Shown here one piece after another: positions 42,656-50,539 of a stretch of 64,000 bases of DNA. The notes under the pieces are model-generated. The model worked only from the letters and a program-made list of their open reading frames with translations. It had not been told where the DNA came from and ran no database searches. A program made the translations under genes and the position numbers. The number at the start of each line of letters is the position of its first letter. The stretch's first letter is position 1. This stretch comes from Allolobophora icterica (taxonomy: Eukaryota > Annelida > Clitellata > Crassiclitellata > Lumbricidae), in the NCBI GenBank assembly GCA_963556255.1, contig OY744615.1, positions 21,544,696 through 21,608,695 of the forward strand, given 5' to 3'.

Positions 42656-43216
42656 CTATGTTTTACGTTCTTCGTTTTTCATCGATTTCCCAAACGCATC
42701 CTTCAACGACTCGGCTATAGTTTCTCGATTTTCTGATTTTCTGATTTCTTCTTTCATTTCGTTAAATTTCACGCGTTCGTTTAGAATTAACGAGTATTCC
42801 TCGTCTGAAATATTACCGTCTTCCAAAGCTTTCGAGATGTAGTGACTGATGGCGTTGAGTTTCACTTCGGCTAATGTTTTAATCTTTTCATGCTTCTCCG
42901 CCTTTGGCGTGAGCTTTCTGTTGATTACGCGCCCGATCACGCTGAAAACACCCGCTCCAATCGCCAGTACTTGTAGACCTAACGCGATAGGTGCCGCGAC
43001 TATCGTAGACAGAACCGTCATTGCCGAAGCAGTTGAGCCCAACGCGACTAGAGTCGATATACCGTCTACTACGTTGATAATCCTAACGCCTTTACGATAC
43101 TTTTTACCTAGAGTCTCTCTTTTTTTGAGTTCCCGCTCGAGCTCTTGTTGAATTTCAGTGATTTTCGAAAGTCGGAAAGCATGGGCGCTTCCATCGATTT
43201 TCAGTGGGATCTCCAT
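42656..43216 (-). CDS. Polinton putative membrane protein with coiled coil
   Basis: 186 residues. Residues 15-40 form a charged helix (ITEIQQELERELKKRETLGK). Residues about 48-95 are hydrophobic (LVALGSTASAMTVLSTIVAA, then PIALGLQVLAIGAGVFSVIG), enough for two TM helices. The tail is helical (KIKTLAEVKLNAISHYISKA). Similar proteins are common in Polintons of marine animals in my recollection; the function is unknown. It might act at host membranes during entry or exit. Confidence 0.55.
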   Translation of the reverse strand: MEIPLKIDGSAHAFRLSKITEIQQELERELKKRETLGKKYRKGVRIINVVDGISTLVALGSTASAMTVLSTIVAAPIALGLQVLAIGAGVFSVIGRVINRKLTPKAEKHEKIKTLAEVKLNAISHYISKALEDGNISDEEYSLILNERVKFNEMKEEIRKSENRETIAESLKDAFGKSMKNEERKT

Positions 43217-43244
43217 TCTTTTTATAATAACGCGATATAATTTT

Positions 43245-43640
43245 TTAAACTGCGATGTAATTAACGAAACATAACGAATCGCCTTCGATTATACTAACTA
43301 CGGAATCGGAGTCGTTTTGAATAGTAATTTCGATGTCTTCTACTTGTCCGGTAACGACTCCATCTCGTAGACTCGCTTCGATTTCCTGTCTAAGTGAAAC
43401 TAGACACGATCCTTTTGTCATTCGAACGCCTAGTCCTAGCGCTACTGTAGCTGTTTCTCTAGGTTGAATCGTTATCAGTTGTTGCGCAAAAATCTCCCAT
43501 CTTAGTCCACCTAGTTGTCTGCAGGGCGTATGCGTTACTTTTTTCAACGTCCAACGCACCTCTTTCGGCTGAGTTCTAACTTCGATCCGTCGAGTGGGTC
43601 TCGTTATAAATTTATGAATAGGCCTGTTGAATCCCGACAT
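43245..43640 (-). CDS. dUTPase-fold-like Polinton protein
   Basis: 131 residues. From about residue 50 the line ITIQPRETATVALGLGVRMT, then SLRQEIEASLRDGVV, IEITIQNDSDSVVSIIEGDS and LCFV follows the strand order of trimeric dUTPases (IPPGE..., Rsg-like, G..D, V...N.....I..GDriaQ). The catalytic-type aspartate line is weak, so it may be a structural relative rather than an active nucleotide hydrolase. A jelly-roll-like trimer could serve the capsid. Minus-strand ATG follows 'tataaataaaATG'. Confidence 0.5.
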   Translation of the reverse strand: MSGFNRPIHKFITRPTRRIEVRTQPKEVRWTLKKVTHTPCRQLGGLRWEIFAQQLITIQPRETATVALGLGVRMTKGSCLVSLRQEIEASLRDGVVTGQVEDIEITIQNDSDSVVSIIEGDSLCFVNYIAV

Positions 43641-43663
43641 TTTATTTATACGAGGATTATTTT

Positions 43664-44266
43664 TTAAAGCAACATACCGAGAATCGGAATATTTCGGAAA
43701 GGTGAATTAGGGCCTAGTATAAGTCCGCTACCCGTTTTCATATACAACCCACTACCCGTTTTCATATACAATCCCGATCCCACCGAACTGCCTTTCGACC
43801 ACGGAGACAGATACAACCCATTTCCATCCGGTCTTACTTTACAAGCCAGGCCGCCTTTGTTAATGTACACTACTCCCGATCCGCTTATTTTATCTACAAC
43901 TTTCGATGCAGCTGCGGAACCTATACCCGTTAAAGCGCCTTGTGCTAAACTAGGTAGTACGCTAGAAAGAAGAAATTTTCCAGCAGTAGCTAGAAATGGT
44001 AGAAGAGCTCCGATAAAACCACCCTCGACTTTAGCGTTATATATTAATTGCGTTTTACTCATTTTGATCGTCGTGCCCTTTCCGTTCTGACAAGCTTTCG
44101 CCGCTTTCTTAATTTGCGCTTTCGTAAAAGCTAAAACGTGGTCTCCCTCTAGATCATCGTGAGATAGTCTAATACTAACACCATCCGCTCCCGCTTCGAG
44201 CGCTCGTTTAATCTTGTCTTTTTGTCCTTCTGAAATATTAACAGAGAAGTTTGTGTACTGAGTCAT
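43664..44266 (-). CDS. Polinton virion protein with GSGLYMKT repeats
   Basis: 200 residues from the ATG at 44266, chosen because it follows 'atatataaaATG'; an in-frame ATG at 44305 overlaps the penton stop. The N-terminal part is helical (GQKDKIKRALEAGADGVSIR). The middle is hydrophobic (GGFIGALLPFLATAGKFLLS). A Gly-rich tail carries the exact tandem GSGLYMKTGSGLYMKTGSGL and ends GPNSPFRNIPILGMLL. ISGSG fits the adenovirus-type protease site (M/I/L)xGx-G. The C-terminal phrase is familiar from a conserved Polinton protein likened to adenoviral core/VI proteins. It may be membrane-active. Confidence 0.65.
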   Translation of the reverse strand: MTQYTNFSVNISEGQKDKIKRALEAGADGVSIRLSHDDLEGDHVLAFTKAQIKKAAKACQNGKGTTIKMSKTQLIYNAKVEGGFIGALLPFLATAGKFLLSSVLPSLAQGALTGIGSAAASKVVDKISGSGVVYINKGGLACKVRPDGNGLYLSPWSKGSSVGSGLYMKTGSGLYMKTGSGLILGPNSPFRNIPILGMLL

Positions 44267-44301
44267 TTTATATATAACTAAGATAAACTTTTTAATTATC
44301 T

Positions 44302-45102
44302 TCACACTTCTCTAATATGAAACTTGATCGACATTGCTTCCCCTCTAATGTTAATTAGTTTTCCATTTTGGTCTGTAAGTCTCGTTTCCATCGATGAAAT
44401 CGTATTCATCGTAACGGGGAGATAAATTAAATTAGCTGGGATTTGGATGATCTTATAACCCGGTCCGACGGTAGGAAAAAACGAATATATCACGTTCGTC
44501 GTCGATCCATTCGAGTACGAACCTCCGATTATATCGCTAGTTACTCGAAAGCTGTCTATGTTCATTATGTTCACGATGTTTTCCGATTCGAAATAACCCT
44601 CCGTATATGTCCCAGGAGTGAAACCTAGGACCGTTCTGATCGAGTTGTCTGATGTGAAATCAACCTTATAATTCGGCGCAATGTTTAACACCGCCTTCAA
44701 CGTGTTGGTGTTTGCTTCTAACGTAATGCAATATTCTTCGTTTCCAGCATCGTAATGGCCGTTCTCTTTCATGATTTTCTTCACGTAGTCGTTTATATCC
44801 TCGAGCTCATAGGACCCTTCTGGAATATCTACGTCAAACCACGTCACACCATGATCCGGCGAATACCGGAAGTTGTTGTTGCTCGCGTCTATGTTAGGAA
44901 ACACGTAGTAAGTATACAAATCGACTAGAGCCATTTCATACTTTTTGGTTTTATCTAGTTCGATTACAGGATTGTTCCTCGTTATTATTCGAGCGGTTCT
45001 GTCCTTTTCGTTACCCACTAAAATGTAAAACGACGATTTAGGATTCGTGTTAGTCGCAGTCTGTGCTGTGTTCACCTGTATCTTCACGAGGAGTTCTTCC
45101 AT
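44302..45102 (-). CDS. mCP: Polinton minor capsid protein (penton-like)
   Basis: 266 residues, the usual size. It matches the family pattern closely: KYEMALVDLYTYYVFPNI, then SNNNFRYS, IPEGSYELEDINDYV, VDFTSDNSIRTVLGF, IIGGSYSNGSTTNVIYSFFP and MNTISSMETRLTDQNGKLIN followed by IRGE. In Polintons this protein is a single jelly-roll related to penton bases and forms the pentameric vertices. No break is seen. It overlaps the following ORF by a few bases if that gene's upstream ATG is used. Start preceded by 'agtaaaaATG'. Confidence 0.9.
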   Translation of the reverse strand: MEELLVKIQVNTAQTATNTNPKSSFYILVGNEKDRTARIITRNNPVIELDKTKKYEMALVDLYTYYVFPNIDASNNNFRYSPDHGVTWFDVDIPEGSYELEDINDYVKKIMKENGHYDAGNEEYCITLEANTNTLKAVLNIAPNYKVDFTSDNSIRTVLGFTPGTYTEGYFESENIVNIMNIDSFRVTSDIIGGSYSNGSTTNVIYSFFPTVGPGYKIIQIPANLIYLPVTMNTISSMETRLTDQNGKLINIRGEAMSIKFHIREV

Positions 45103-45117
45103 TTTTACTAGTATATT

Positions 45118-45900
45118 TTATTTTAATTCGGGGATGTAAAATTCATCTAATCCACAACGGTATTTACCGCTGCTCCTTTCACTCGTTAAGTCGATAACTA
45201 CGAATTGATGCGGTTGTTTCCACGACTCCACGCATAGTTTTTTAAATTCCTCTATAGACATGTCCGTACTTACATGATCGTTGTAGATATGGGAAACGTT
45301 CCTCATGTCTTGGGGAAATAAACAAATAAAGTTTGCGTTCTCTCTGATAGTCTGCCTAGGCAATTTAAAATAATTCTGAGCGAGGTACAAACAGTCGACG
45401 TTACTATGCCTGCCCCTAATATAATACGTTTCGCATTTGTTCTGCTTTTCTAATTGTAAATCGTCAAAAATCATCAAGTTCTTCTTGTCACGGCTCAACT
45501 CTCTCGGATCCGGTACATCTTCCGCGGATTCGTAAAATCTGCATTCGATATCCGACTTGTCTCTTAAATTTTTCGCTATCTCTTCAACAACGCATGCTGG
45601 AGAAATATTAGACCTCATTATCTCATCTCGAATGTTAAACAGCTTGATGATCGTTTCTTTTGGTAGTTTTTCTTCGAATGCCTTCTTAAGAATTTTGTAC
45701 TCCGGTTGAAATAGAGATTTTCCGAATACTTGCAAATTGTCATAGTCGAGCCATCCAGGTCTCAAAAGTAAGTTTAACAATAACGTCGTCTTACCACATC
45801 CCGATTTTCCTACTATTACACCCCTTATACTTTTAGGTAATAGGTTGATATTAAATCTTTTCGATTGTAAATCGTTCCACGTTAAGTCTTTCACTTCCAT
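45118..45900 (-). CDS. ATP: Genome-packaging ATPase (A32/FtsK-HerA type)
   Basis: 260 residues. Walker A is GKSGCGKTT (residues 31-39), Walker B LMIFDDLQ (D146, D147), and the downstream AQNYFKLPRQTIRENAN is the conserved Gln/Asn sensor region of the A32-like family. It drives DNA into preformed capsids. The length is normal for Polintons and no catalytic residue is missing. First gene of the leftward right-hand block. Only 34 bp separate its ATG from that of the divergent PLA2 gene, with 'tttaaatatataaaag' between them as a shared promoter. Confidence 0.94.
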   Translation of the reverse strand: MEVKDLTWNDLQSKRFNINLLPKSIRGVIVGKSGCGKTTLLLNLLLRPGWLDYDNLQVFGKSLFQPEYKILKKAFEEKLPKETIIKLFNIRDEIMRSNISPACVVEEIAKNLRDKSDIECRFYESAEDVPDPRELSRDKKNLMIFDDLQLEKQNKCETYYIRGRHSNVDCLYLAQNYFKLPRQTIRENANFICLFPQDMRNVSHIYNDHVSTDMSIEEFKKLCVESWKQPHQFVVIDLTSERSSGKYRCGLDEFYIPELK

Positions 45901-45934
45901 TTTAAATATATAAAAGTTCTATATTAAAACTGAA
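45901..45934. promoter_or_regulatory. Compact divergent promoter, ATPase/PLA2
   Basis: This 34-bp gap between divergent ATGs is almost entirely A/T, with 'aaatatataaaag' in the middle. It must contain both transcription starts unless one transcript starts inside the other gene. Confidence 0.5.
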
Positions 45935-46480
45935 ATGTATTGCGTAAAGTGTAAAAGACAGACTCAAACAAAAGATATACAAGATGTCGTGGCTAAGAAT
46001 GGGAGACCCATGCAACGAGGTGTATGCGTTGTATGTGGGAAAACAAAAACTCAATTCGTAAAAGGAACCACTGCGAAAGGCGGAGATGTAGTTGGTTCGT
46101 TGAATGCAGCCACTAGTAAGATAAAGTTACCTTGGGCTAAATATCCTGGTGAGATGCATCTTCCAGGTCACTCGTTTACAGGACCCGGGACAAGACTAGA
46201 TTTGAGACTGAATCCCGACGGCACTCCTAAAGATTGGAGTAACCCCATCAACAGAGTAGATAACGCGGCTTACCATCATGATTTGGCTTACGATCGACAC
46301 ACTGATACGGCTTCTAGGAATGTTGCCGATAGAGCAATGATTAATGATTTGAATAATATTCCTAATCCTACTATCCGAGAGCGTATGGAGAGAGCGGTAG
46401 TTAAACCTATATTGTCTGTTAAATCGAGTCTCGGGTTAGGTTTAAAAAAAGCCCCGAGCCGAAATGGACTGATCAATTAG
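45935..46480 (+). CDS. Zinc-ribbon plus phospholipase A2-like protein
   Basis: 181 residues. Residues 3-34 carry two Cys-x2-Cys pairs (CVKC and CVVC), a zinc ribbon. From residue 70, PGEMHLPGHSFTGPGTRLDL gives the Ca-binding GPGT loop, and AAYHHDLAYDRHTDTA gives the catalytic His115-Asp116 with Tyr119. This is the PLA2 type of parvovirus VP1 and of some Polintons/adintoviruses, thought to breach endosomal membranes. The frame ends at 46480 soon after an A7 tract (46444-46450). The integrase continues in the -1 frame from that tract, so the two may be one split or frameshift-linked gene. Confidence 0.85.
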   Translation: MYCVKCKRQTQTKDIQDVVAKNGRPMQRGVCVVCGKTKTQFVKGTTAKGGDVVGSLNAATSKIKLPWAKYPGEMHLPGHSFTGPGTRLDLRLNPDGTPKDWSNPINRVDNAAYHHDLAYDRHTDTASRNVADRAMINDLNNIPNPTIRERMERAVVKPILSVKSSLGLGLKKAPSRNGLIN

Positions 46481-46488
46481 CGGATGAA

Positions 46489-47193
46489 TTGCATAAACCG
46501 GTAGTAAAACATTTTAGAAAGAGAAAAGTTTACGTTAATGGGATAGATGAGATATGGGCTGCTGATTTAGTCGATATGCAAGCCTTCGCTAAAGAAAACG
46601 ATGGTGTGAAATACCTATTAACCGTTATAGATGTGTTTTCTAAGTATGGCTGGATCGTGCCATTGAACGATAAGAGTGGGAAATCTACAGCAAGCGGCTT
46701 CGTGAAGATACTCGAGAGTGGGCGAAAGCCTGTTAAATTATGGGTAGATATGGGGAAAGAGTTTTATAACAAAGACGTTAAGAATTTAGTTGGGTTATAC
46801 TCTACGGAGAATGAAGAAAAATCTTGCATTGTCGAGAGATGGAACAGGACGATGAAAGATAAAATGTTTAAGTACTTTACAGCTAATTCGACGAGAAGAT
46901 ATATCGACGTTTTAGACGGAATGGTTAGTAATTACAACAACACTAGACATTCTTCCATTAAAATGACGCCCGCTAAGGCTAGTATGAAAACGAATGAAAA
47001 GACTGTATTTATGAATTTATACGGCGAACAGGTCTCAGAGCCTATTGCGCCTAGATTCTCGGTTGGAGATAAAGTCAGGATAACGAAGAAGAAAAACATA
47101 TTTGAAAAAGGATATACACCTAGATGGACTGAGGAAATGTTCACAATTGCGCAAGTTCAGTATACAAATCCAGCAACTTATAAAGATTACTGA
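46489..47193 (+). CDS. INT: Retroviral-type (rve) integrase, catalytic domain; C-terminus shifted
   Basis: The frame is 234 residues from a TTG at 46489, but in the same frame coding sequence continues upstream to the A7 tract at 46444-46450 without an ATG. The true N-terminus is probably upstream. The catalytic triad is D26 (WAADLVDM), D87 (LWVDMGKEFY) and E116 (CIVERWNRTMK). Only 28 residues lie between the last two, shorter than the D-D-35-E spacing usual for this superfamily. IVERWNRTMKDKMFKYFTAN and YNNTRHSSIKMTPAKAS are typical of Polinton integrases. A stop at 47191-47193 truncates the frame; the chromodomain follows in another frame (to 47374). It catalyses insertion of the element. 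Confidence 0.9.
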   Translation: MHKPVVKHFRKRKVYVNGIDEIWAADLVDMQAFAKENDGVKYLLTVIDVFSKYGWIVPLNDKSGKSTASGFVKILESGRKPVKLWVDMGKEFYNKDVKNLVGLYSTENEEKSCIVERWNRTMKDKMFKYFTANSTRRYIDVLDGMVSNYNNTRHSSIKMTPAKASMKTNEKTVFMNLYGEQVSEPIAPRFSVGDKVRITKKKNIFEKGYTPRWTEEMFTIAQVQYTNPATYKDY

Positions 47194-47374
47194 TTCTAAC
47201 GGTGAGGAGATACAAGGCTCATTCTATGAACAGGAGCTACAGAAGACGACTCAAGAAATATTTAGGATCGAAAAAGTGATTAGAAAACGTGGGAAGAAAT
47301 CACTCGTTAAATGGTTAGGATATTCAGACTCGTTCAATTCTTGGGTGGATAATGAAGACTTGATGACGTTGTGA
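47189..47374 (+). pseudogene. Integrase C-terminal part with chromodomain, out of frame
   Basis: In the frame one base ahead of the integrase, the sequence reads ITDSNGEEIQGSFYEQELQK and then FRIEKVIRKRGKKSLVKWLG, YSDSFNSWV to a stop at 47374. The second part is a chromodomain (V/I-E-K-V-I, VKWLGY, SWV), as found at the C-terminus of Polinton integrases. The frame change is near an AAA run at about 47184-47187. It could be an indel, an assembly error or recoding. No convincing start codon of its own exists here; an ATG at 47102 opens the same frame but overlaps the integrase. Confidence 0.8.
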
Positions 47375-47435
47375 AACGATTATTCAAAAATGTTATTTCG
47401 ACTTAAAGAAAGTTTTCATATAATAAAGAGATACT

Positions 47436-48137
47436 ATGGCAATCACATGGAAAAACTTTGATATAAATAATGTTATTTTCGAAGACGTTACAAAAATGAC
47501 TACTCCCGCCGAAATCAAATTTCAACGCATATTTCTAAAGTACAAATACGCCGATGGGACAATCGACAAAATATCTATAAAAACTCCTCCGCTGTATTCT
47601 TATGGGATTCAAGAAAACCGATCTTCGCAAACGGGTCTCTTAGACTCGTATTCTTTACCATTAAACATGTACGATAGAATGGTTGGTGAAACCGAAGACG
47701 AAGCGAAAACGATTGAAATTTTTGAATCGTGTTTAAAACTAGTAAAAGAACATCTTAAAAAATCTGATGTGAAAGACGCGCTTAATAAATACGAGATGAA
47801 TGCGGATGTTGATCAAATGGATATTTTTTACAGAAAGAAAGATAAAGGTAAAATCCTTCCCGATATACCCCCTACTCTATATCCGAGACTTTTAACTGCC
47901 TATGAAAAATCAAGAAATCCGGATGTCCCGCCTAAGATAAGTACTGGATTTTTCGATTCAGATGATGAGGCGATCGATCCTAAAACGCTCATAAATACGC
48001 GTTGTAAAGTCGTTTGCGATATTAAAATCGATAATATATATATCGGAGCTAAGCCCTCTATTCAGGTAAAAGTAAACGACGTCATAGTCATCGATCGATT
48101 CGCTAGACAAAGGCGTCTTTTCTACACAGACGAATAA
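47436..48137 (+). CDS. Conserved Polinton protein, possible viral ssDNA-binding protein
   Basis: 233 residues. PLYSYGIQENRSSQTGLLDS then YSLPLNMYDRMVGETEDEAK, and CKVVCDIKIDNIYIG late in the chain, recall the viral OB-fold-like proteins annotated as DUF2738/DUF5871 in large DNA viruses, proposed to bind ssDNA. That link is by eye. A PolB-encoding element that replicates by strand displacement would need an ssDNA-binding protein. It stands last before the right terminal repeat, read rightward. The ATG follows 'ataataaagagatactATG'. Confidence 0.6.
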   Translation: MAITWKNFDINNVIFEDVTKMTTPAEIKFQRIFLKYKYADGTIDKISIKTPPLYSYGIQENRSSQTGLLDSYSLPLNMYDRMVGETEDEAKTIEIFESCLKLVKEHLKKSDVKDALNKYEMNADVDQMDIFYRKKDKGKILPDIPPTLYPRLLTAYEKSRNPDVPPKISTGFFDSDDEAIDPKTLINTRCKVVCDIKIDNIYIGAKPSIQVKVNDVIVIDRFARQRRLFYTDE

Positions 48138-48174
48138 GATGAATCATAGCTTTTATAACTGCTGGTTATAAAAA

Positions 48175-48313
48175 CCCACGTAATCATCCCATGACTCATA
48201 GGCGAGTCATCAAAACTGCGGGAATTTCCAATAGTTTCGATGACGTCATACGATGGTCGTCACGTGACGTGGTTATTGCGTGGTTGTCCCAGAATAGTCA
48301 AAATACAACTACT
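48175..48313. repeat. Polinton right terminal inverted repeat (139 bp)
   Basis: Exact complement of 33113-33251, ending CAACTACT at 48313. The TGACGTCA site is near 48241-48248. Confidence 0.96.
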
Positions 48314-48319
48314 GACTGG
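48314..48319. repeat. Polinton target-site duplication, right (GACTGG)
   Basis: Identical to 33107-33112. Together they define the pre-insertion site in the receptor intron. Confidence 0.95.
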
Positions 48320-49094
48320 CAACTGCCAAGCGCTATGACACGGACGTGCAATGGTGCGAAGTTTCGGTTTACTGCAATAGCCTACTACTATGCTTATATA
48401 CACTGTATATGTTGTAGCGTAGACATTGGAGATTCTATATCAATGGGGAGAATGTTGAAACACGTTCTCTATGGGAAACATTATTTTCGTCAAGGGGAGA
48501 GTGTTTGGGGGAGACTTTATATTGTGACACCCCGTTTAGATTCGTTCTTGTATACATAACTGGGTGGGGTATTATACACCGACCAGATCCGATTTTCGTC
48601 ATCAAATGAAGTGCTTTATTAAAAGTTATTAATAATTGATTGTGACTTAACTGTTCGATTAATAAATATTATTATAGAAAATAAAAGACTGTGTGTCTTT
48701 TCTTGAGCTTACACTAAGCTTCGATTTGGGCGAATCTAAAACTTCGGACGATCTTCGACAGATAGACAGATAGGCAGACAGACAGACAGAGTAAAGAATC
48801 AAAGACAGGCGGGATTCAAGCAAAGGCAGAAAGGTTGAGAGAGACGTAAGGGCGAACAGATGAATGAGCGAGAACATGGAGAGACTGACAAGCAACGGAA
48901 GATGATGATGATCACGACAACGACGATGATATGCACTAGTCACAACTCTTTCCAAAGTACGATGATGATGACGATGACGATGACGATGATAATATACAAT
49001 GGCCACCACTCTTTCCAAGCTATCTTCGATAAATGAATAGCATGAAATTCATACGTTTGAATCGTTCACGTCGTTGGTATCGATTCTCTTTCAG
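48320..49094 (+). other. Intron right of the Polinton, nothing recognised
   Basis: Contains degenerate CAGA and (GATGAC)n patches around 48755-48790 and 48900-48990. No gene seen. Confidence 0.55.
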
Positions 49095-49180
49095 TTCCCT
49101 TAACGTCTCCTGCTGTCTGCCAATGTTGCTTCGAGGTGGACGAAGACTCCATCAAACGTACGGCTTTCATCTATTTCAAA
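49095..49180 (+). CDS. Cytokine receptor copy 2: FN3 D4, first-half exon
   Basis: An 86-nt exon, phase 1 in (acceptor tctctttcag), phase 0 out (TTCAAA|gtgagt). It encodes PLTSPAVCQCCFEVDEDSIK and then RTAFIYFK, the first strands of an FN3 domain. Phases match the WSXWS exon before the Polinton and the exon at 49982, so the transcript must splice across the 15-kb element. Confidence 0.78.
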
Positions 49181-49981
49181 GTGAGTTCCACTGCATCTGC
49201 AACTGTTTCATCACTCGAGTTACGCTCACGCTGTAACATTGCAACTTTATTACTTGCCATCTCATCTTTGTCTGATGACCTGATTGAATTTCGCCTGACT
49301 AACCTCATGGTTTGCATTTAGTTCATGTAATCGAATCAATGGCGATGTATGACAATGCACAGGATTAACCGAAGGATCGTTCAGTTGCAGGAAAGGTCCA
49401 TTTCCAGAAAGTCAGTCAGCTGAAACCGCAGGGAATGCAATCTGCTCTTGAAACCAAACGTTCATAAATCCTTACATATTACAATAGAATCCTAAATATC
49501 ACAATAGGGCTTAATGTGTTCCAACTTGCCTGGCACTGTATAAATTGGGCATTCACCATCAAGGAAGAAGTGTTTCTCCATTGCCCCATACTATAGTACG
49601 GGAAACATAATATTGCTGTTATATATTGCGTCGGAGAGGGCGATGTTCAGGGTGTGAACACCAAACATTAGCGTCTTTTGTGAGGTGAATAGACGCTTCA
49701 TAATAGGCATTTCCGTATGTACATGATGTCCTTTACTGCTAAAAATCTAAAAGTACACGTACGTTGGGATTTCTATTGTGGTAATGAACCATATTTACCG
49801 AACAGTCTTGCCACTGACAGTTACTCGATGTTCTGAAACAACGAACATGTTTTCAATCTTAGTGGCATCCACGTAGACTAGGAGCGTTTCTGGGAAAATG
49901 AGGCGCTATGCAAATGTTACAGTTACAATTACTACTATTAGAATTAAAAAGTTGAAGTCTTGCATCGTCTTGCTGACGTAG
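49181..49981 (+). other. Intron, nothing recognised
   Basis: No mobile element or gene recognised. Near 49900 the phrase 'gaggcgctatgcaaatgttacagttacaattac' may be an old LINE tail. Confidence 0.45.
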
Positions 49982-50306
49982 CCTCTGATGAAAGAAGAAA
50001 CTCGAGGAAACGTGTCGTATGATTTGGAATACAAGCCCACAACAGCCGGAAGCATCGGGCTGCATCTGAACAGCACAGGCGTTGACAGTGAAGTCGATTT
50101 CATATTCAACAAAACCCAACCCATGGGCAACATAAACTCGATAAGTGAAAGAACAAAGACGATTCAGTGGAACAAGTCTGGCACCTCAGTCTTCCGACTG
50201 AACTTGTTGAAAAGTGTCCAGTACGAACTGAACGTCAACGCCAAGACTAAGGCAGGCCACTCCCCCACAAAATCAACAACCGTTCTCATCCCGACACAGT
50301 CTCAAT
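49982..50306 (+). CDS. Cytokine receptor copy 2: FN3 D4, second-half exon
   Basis: A 325-nt exon, phase 0 in (acceptor ctgacgtag), phase 1 out (TCAAT|gtaggt). It reads PLMKEETRGNVSYDLEYKPT and then, at the end, SVQYELNVNAKTKAGHSPTK, an FN3 second half with the F-strand 'Y.L.V.A.T.AG.S' pattern. It is longer than a usual half domain because of a central insertion (SIGLHLNSTGVDSEVDFIFN...). Confidence 0.84.
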
Positions 50307-50539
50307 GTAGGTGGTTACTCACACTATACATTAATAACACTAACGCACGGATGTGTGTGTTGGATTTTCATTTCTTTGGGTGTGGGCCTAACTAGTGCTA
50401 TAATAGTAGCACTATTTCTTCGGTAAACTCCCCAAACTGGACGGCGATTTATTCCATAAACATTCGGTATTCATAAGTGAAAATAATTAGCTATTCGTTC
50501 GTGAGAACTAAAAGCAGGAAAAGAAATTTAAAACTATTA

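Larger units (their letters stand above)
33113..48313. mobile_element. Complete Polinton/Maverick element, 15,201 bp
   Basis: The ends are AGTAGTTG...CAACTACT, the terminal repeats are identical over 139 bp, and the target duplication is GACTGG. It carries the diagnostic set: protein-primed PolB, retroviral-type integrase, A32/FtsK-like packaging ATPase, adenovirus-type protease, and major and minor jelly-roll capsid proteins. Polintons are self-synthesising transposons and probably also integrated viruses (polintoviruses; related to adintoviruses). Identical terminal repeats and mostly open frames imply a recent insertion. Defects: an in-frame stop at 33924, a frame offset between the PLA2 and integrase ORFs near 46441-46450, and a frame change near 47187. 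It lies in an intron of the receptor gene and encodes on both strands. Confidence 0.97.

Noticed and set aside
47102..47374. An independent 90-residue chromodomain gene
   Set aside because: Its first 30 residues come from the integrase coding region read out of frame; the useful part is the displaced integrase C-terminus.
33113..48313. A free adenovirus-like or adintovirus contig
   Set aside because: Host intron sequence continues on both sides with a 6-bp target duplication, so it is an integrated element.
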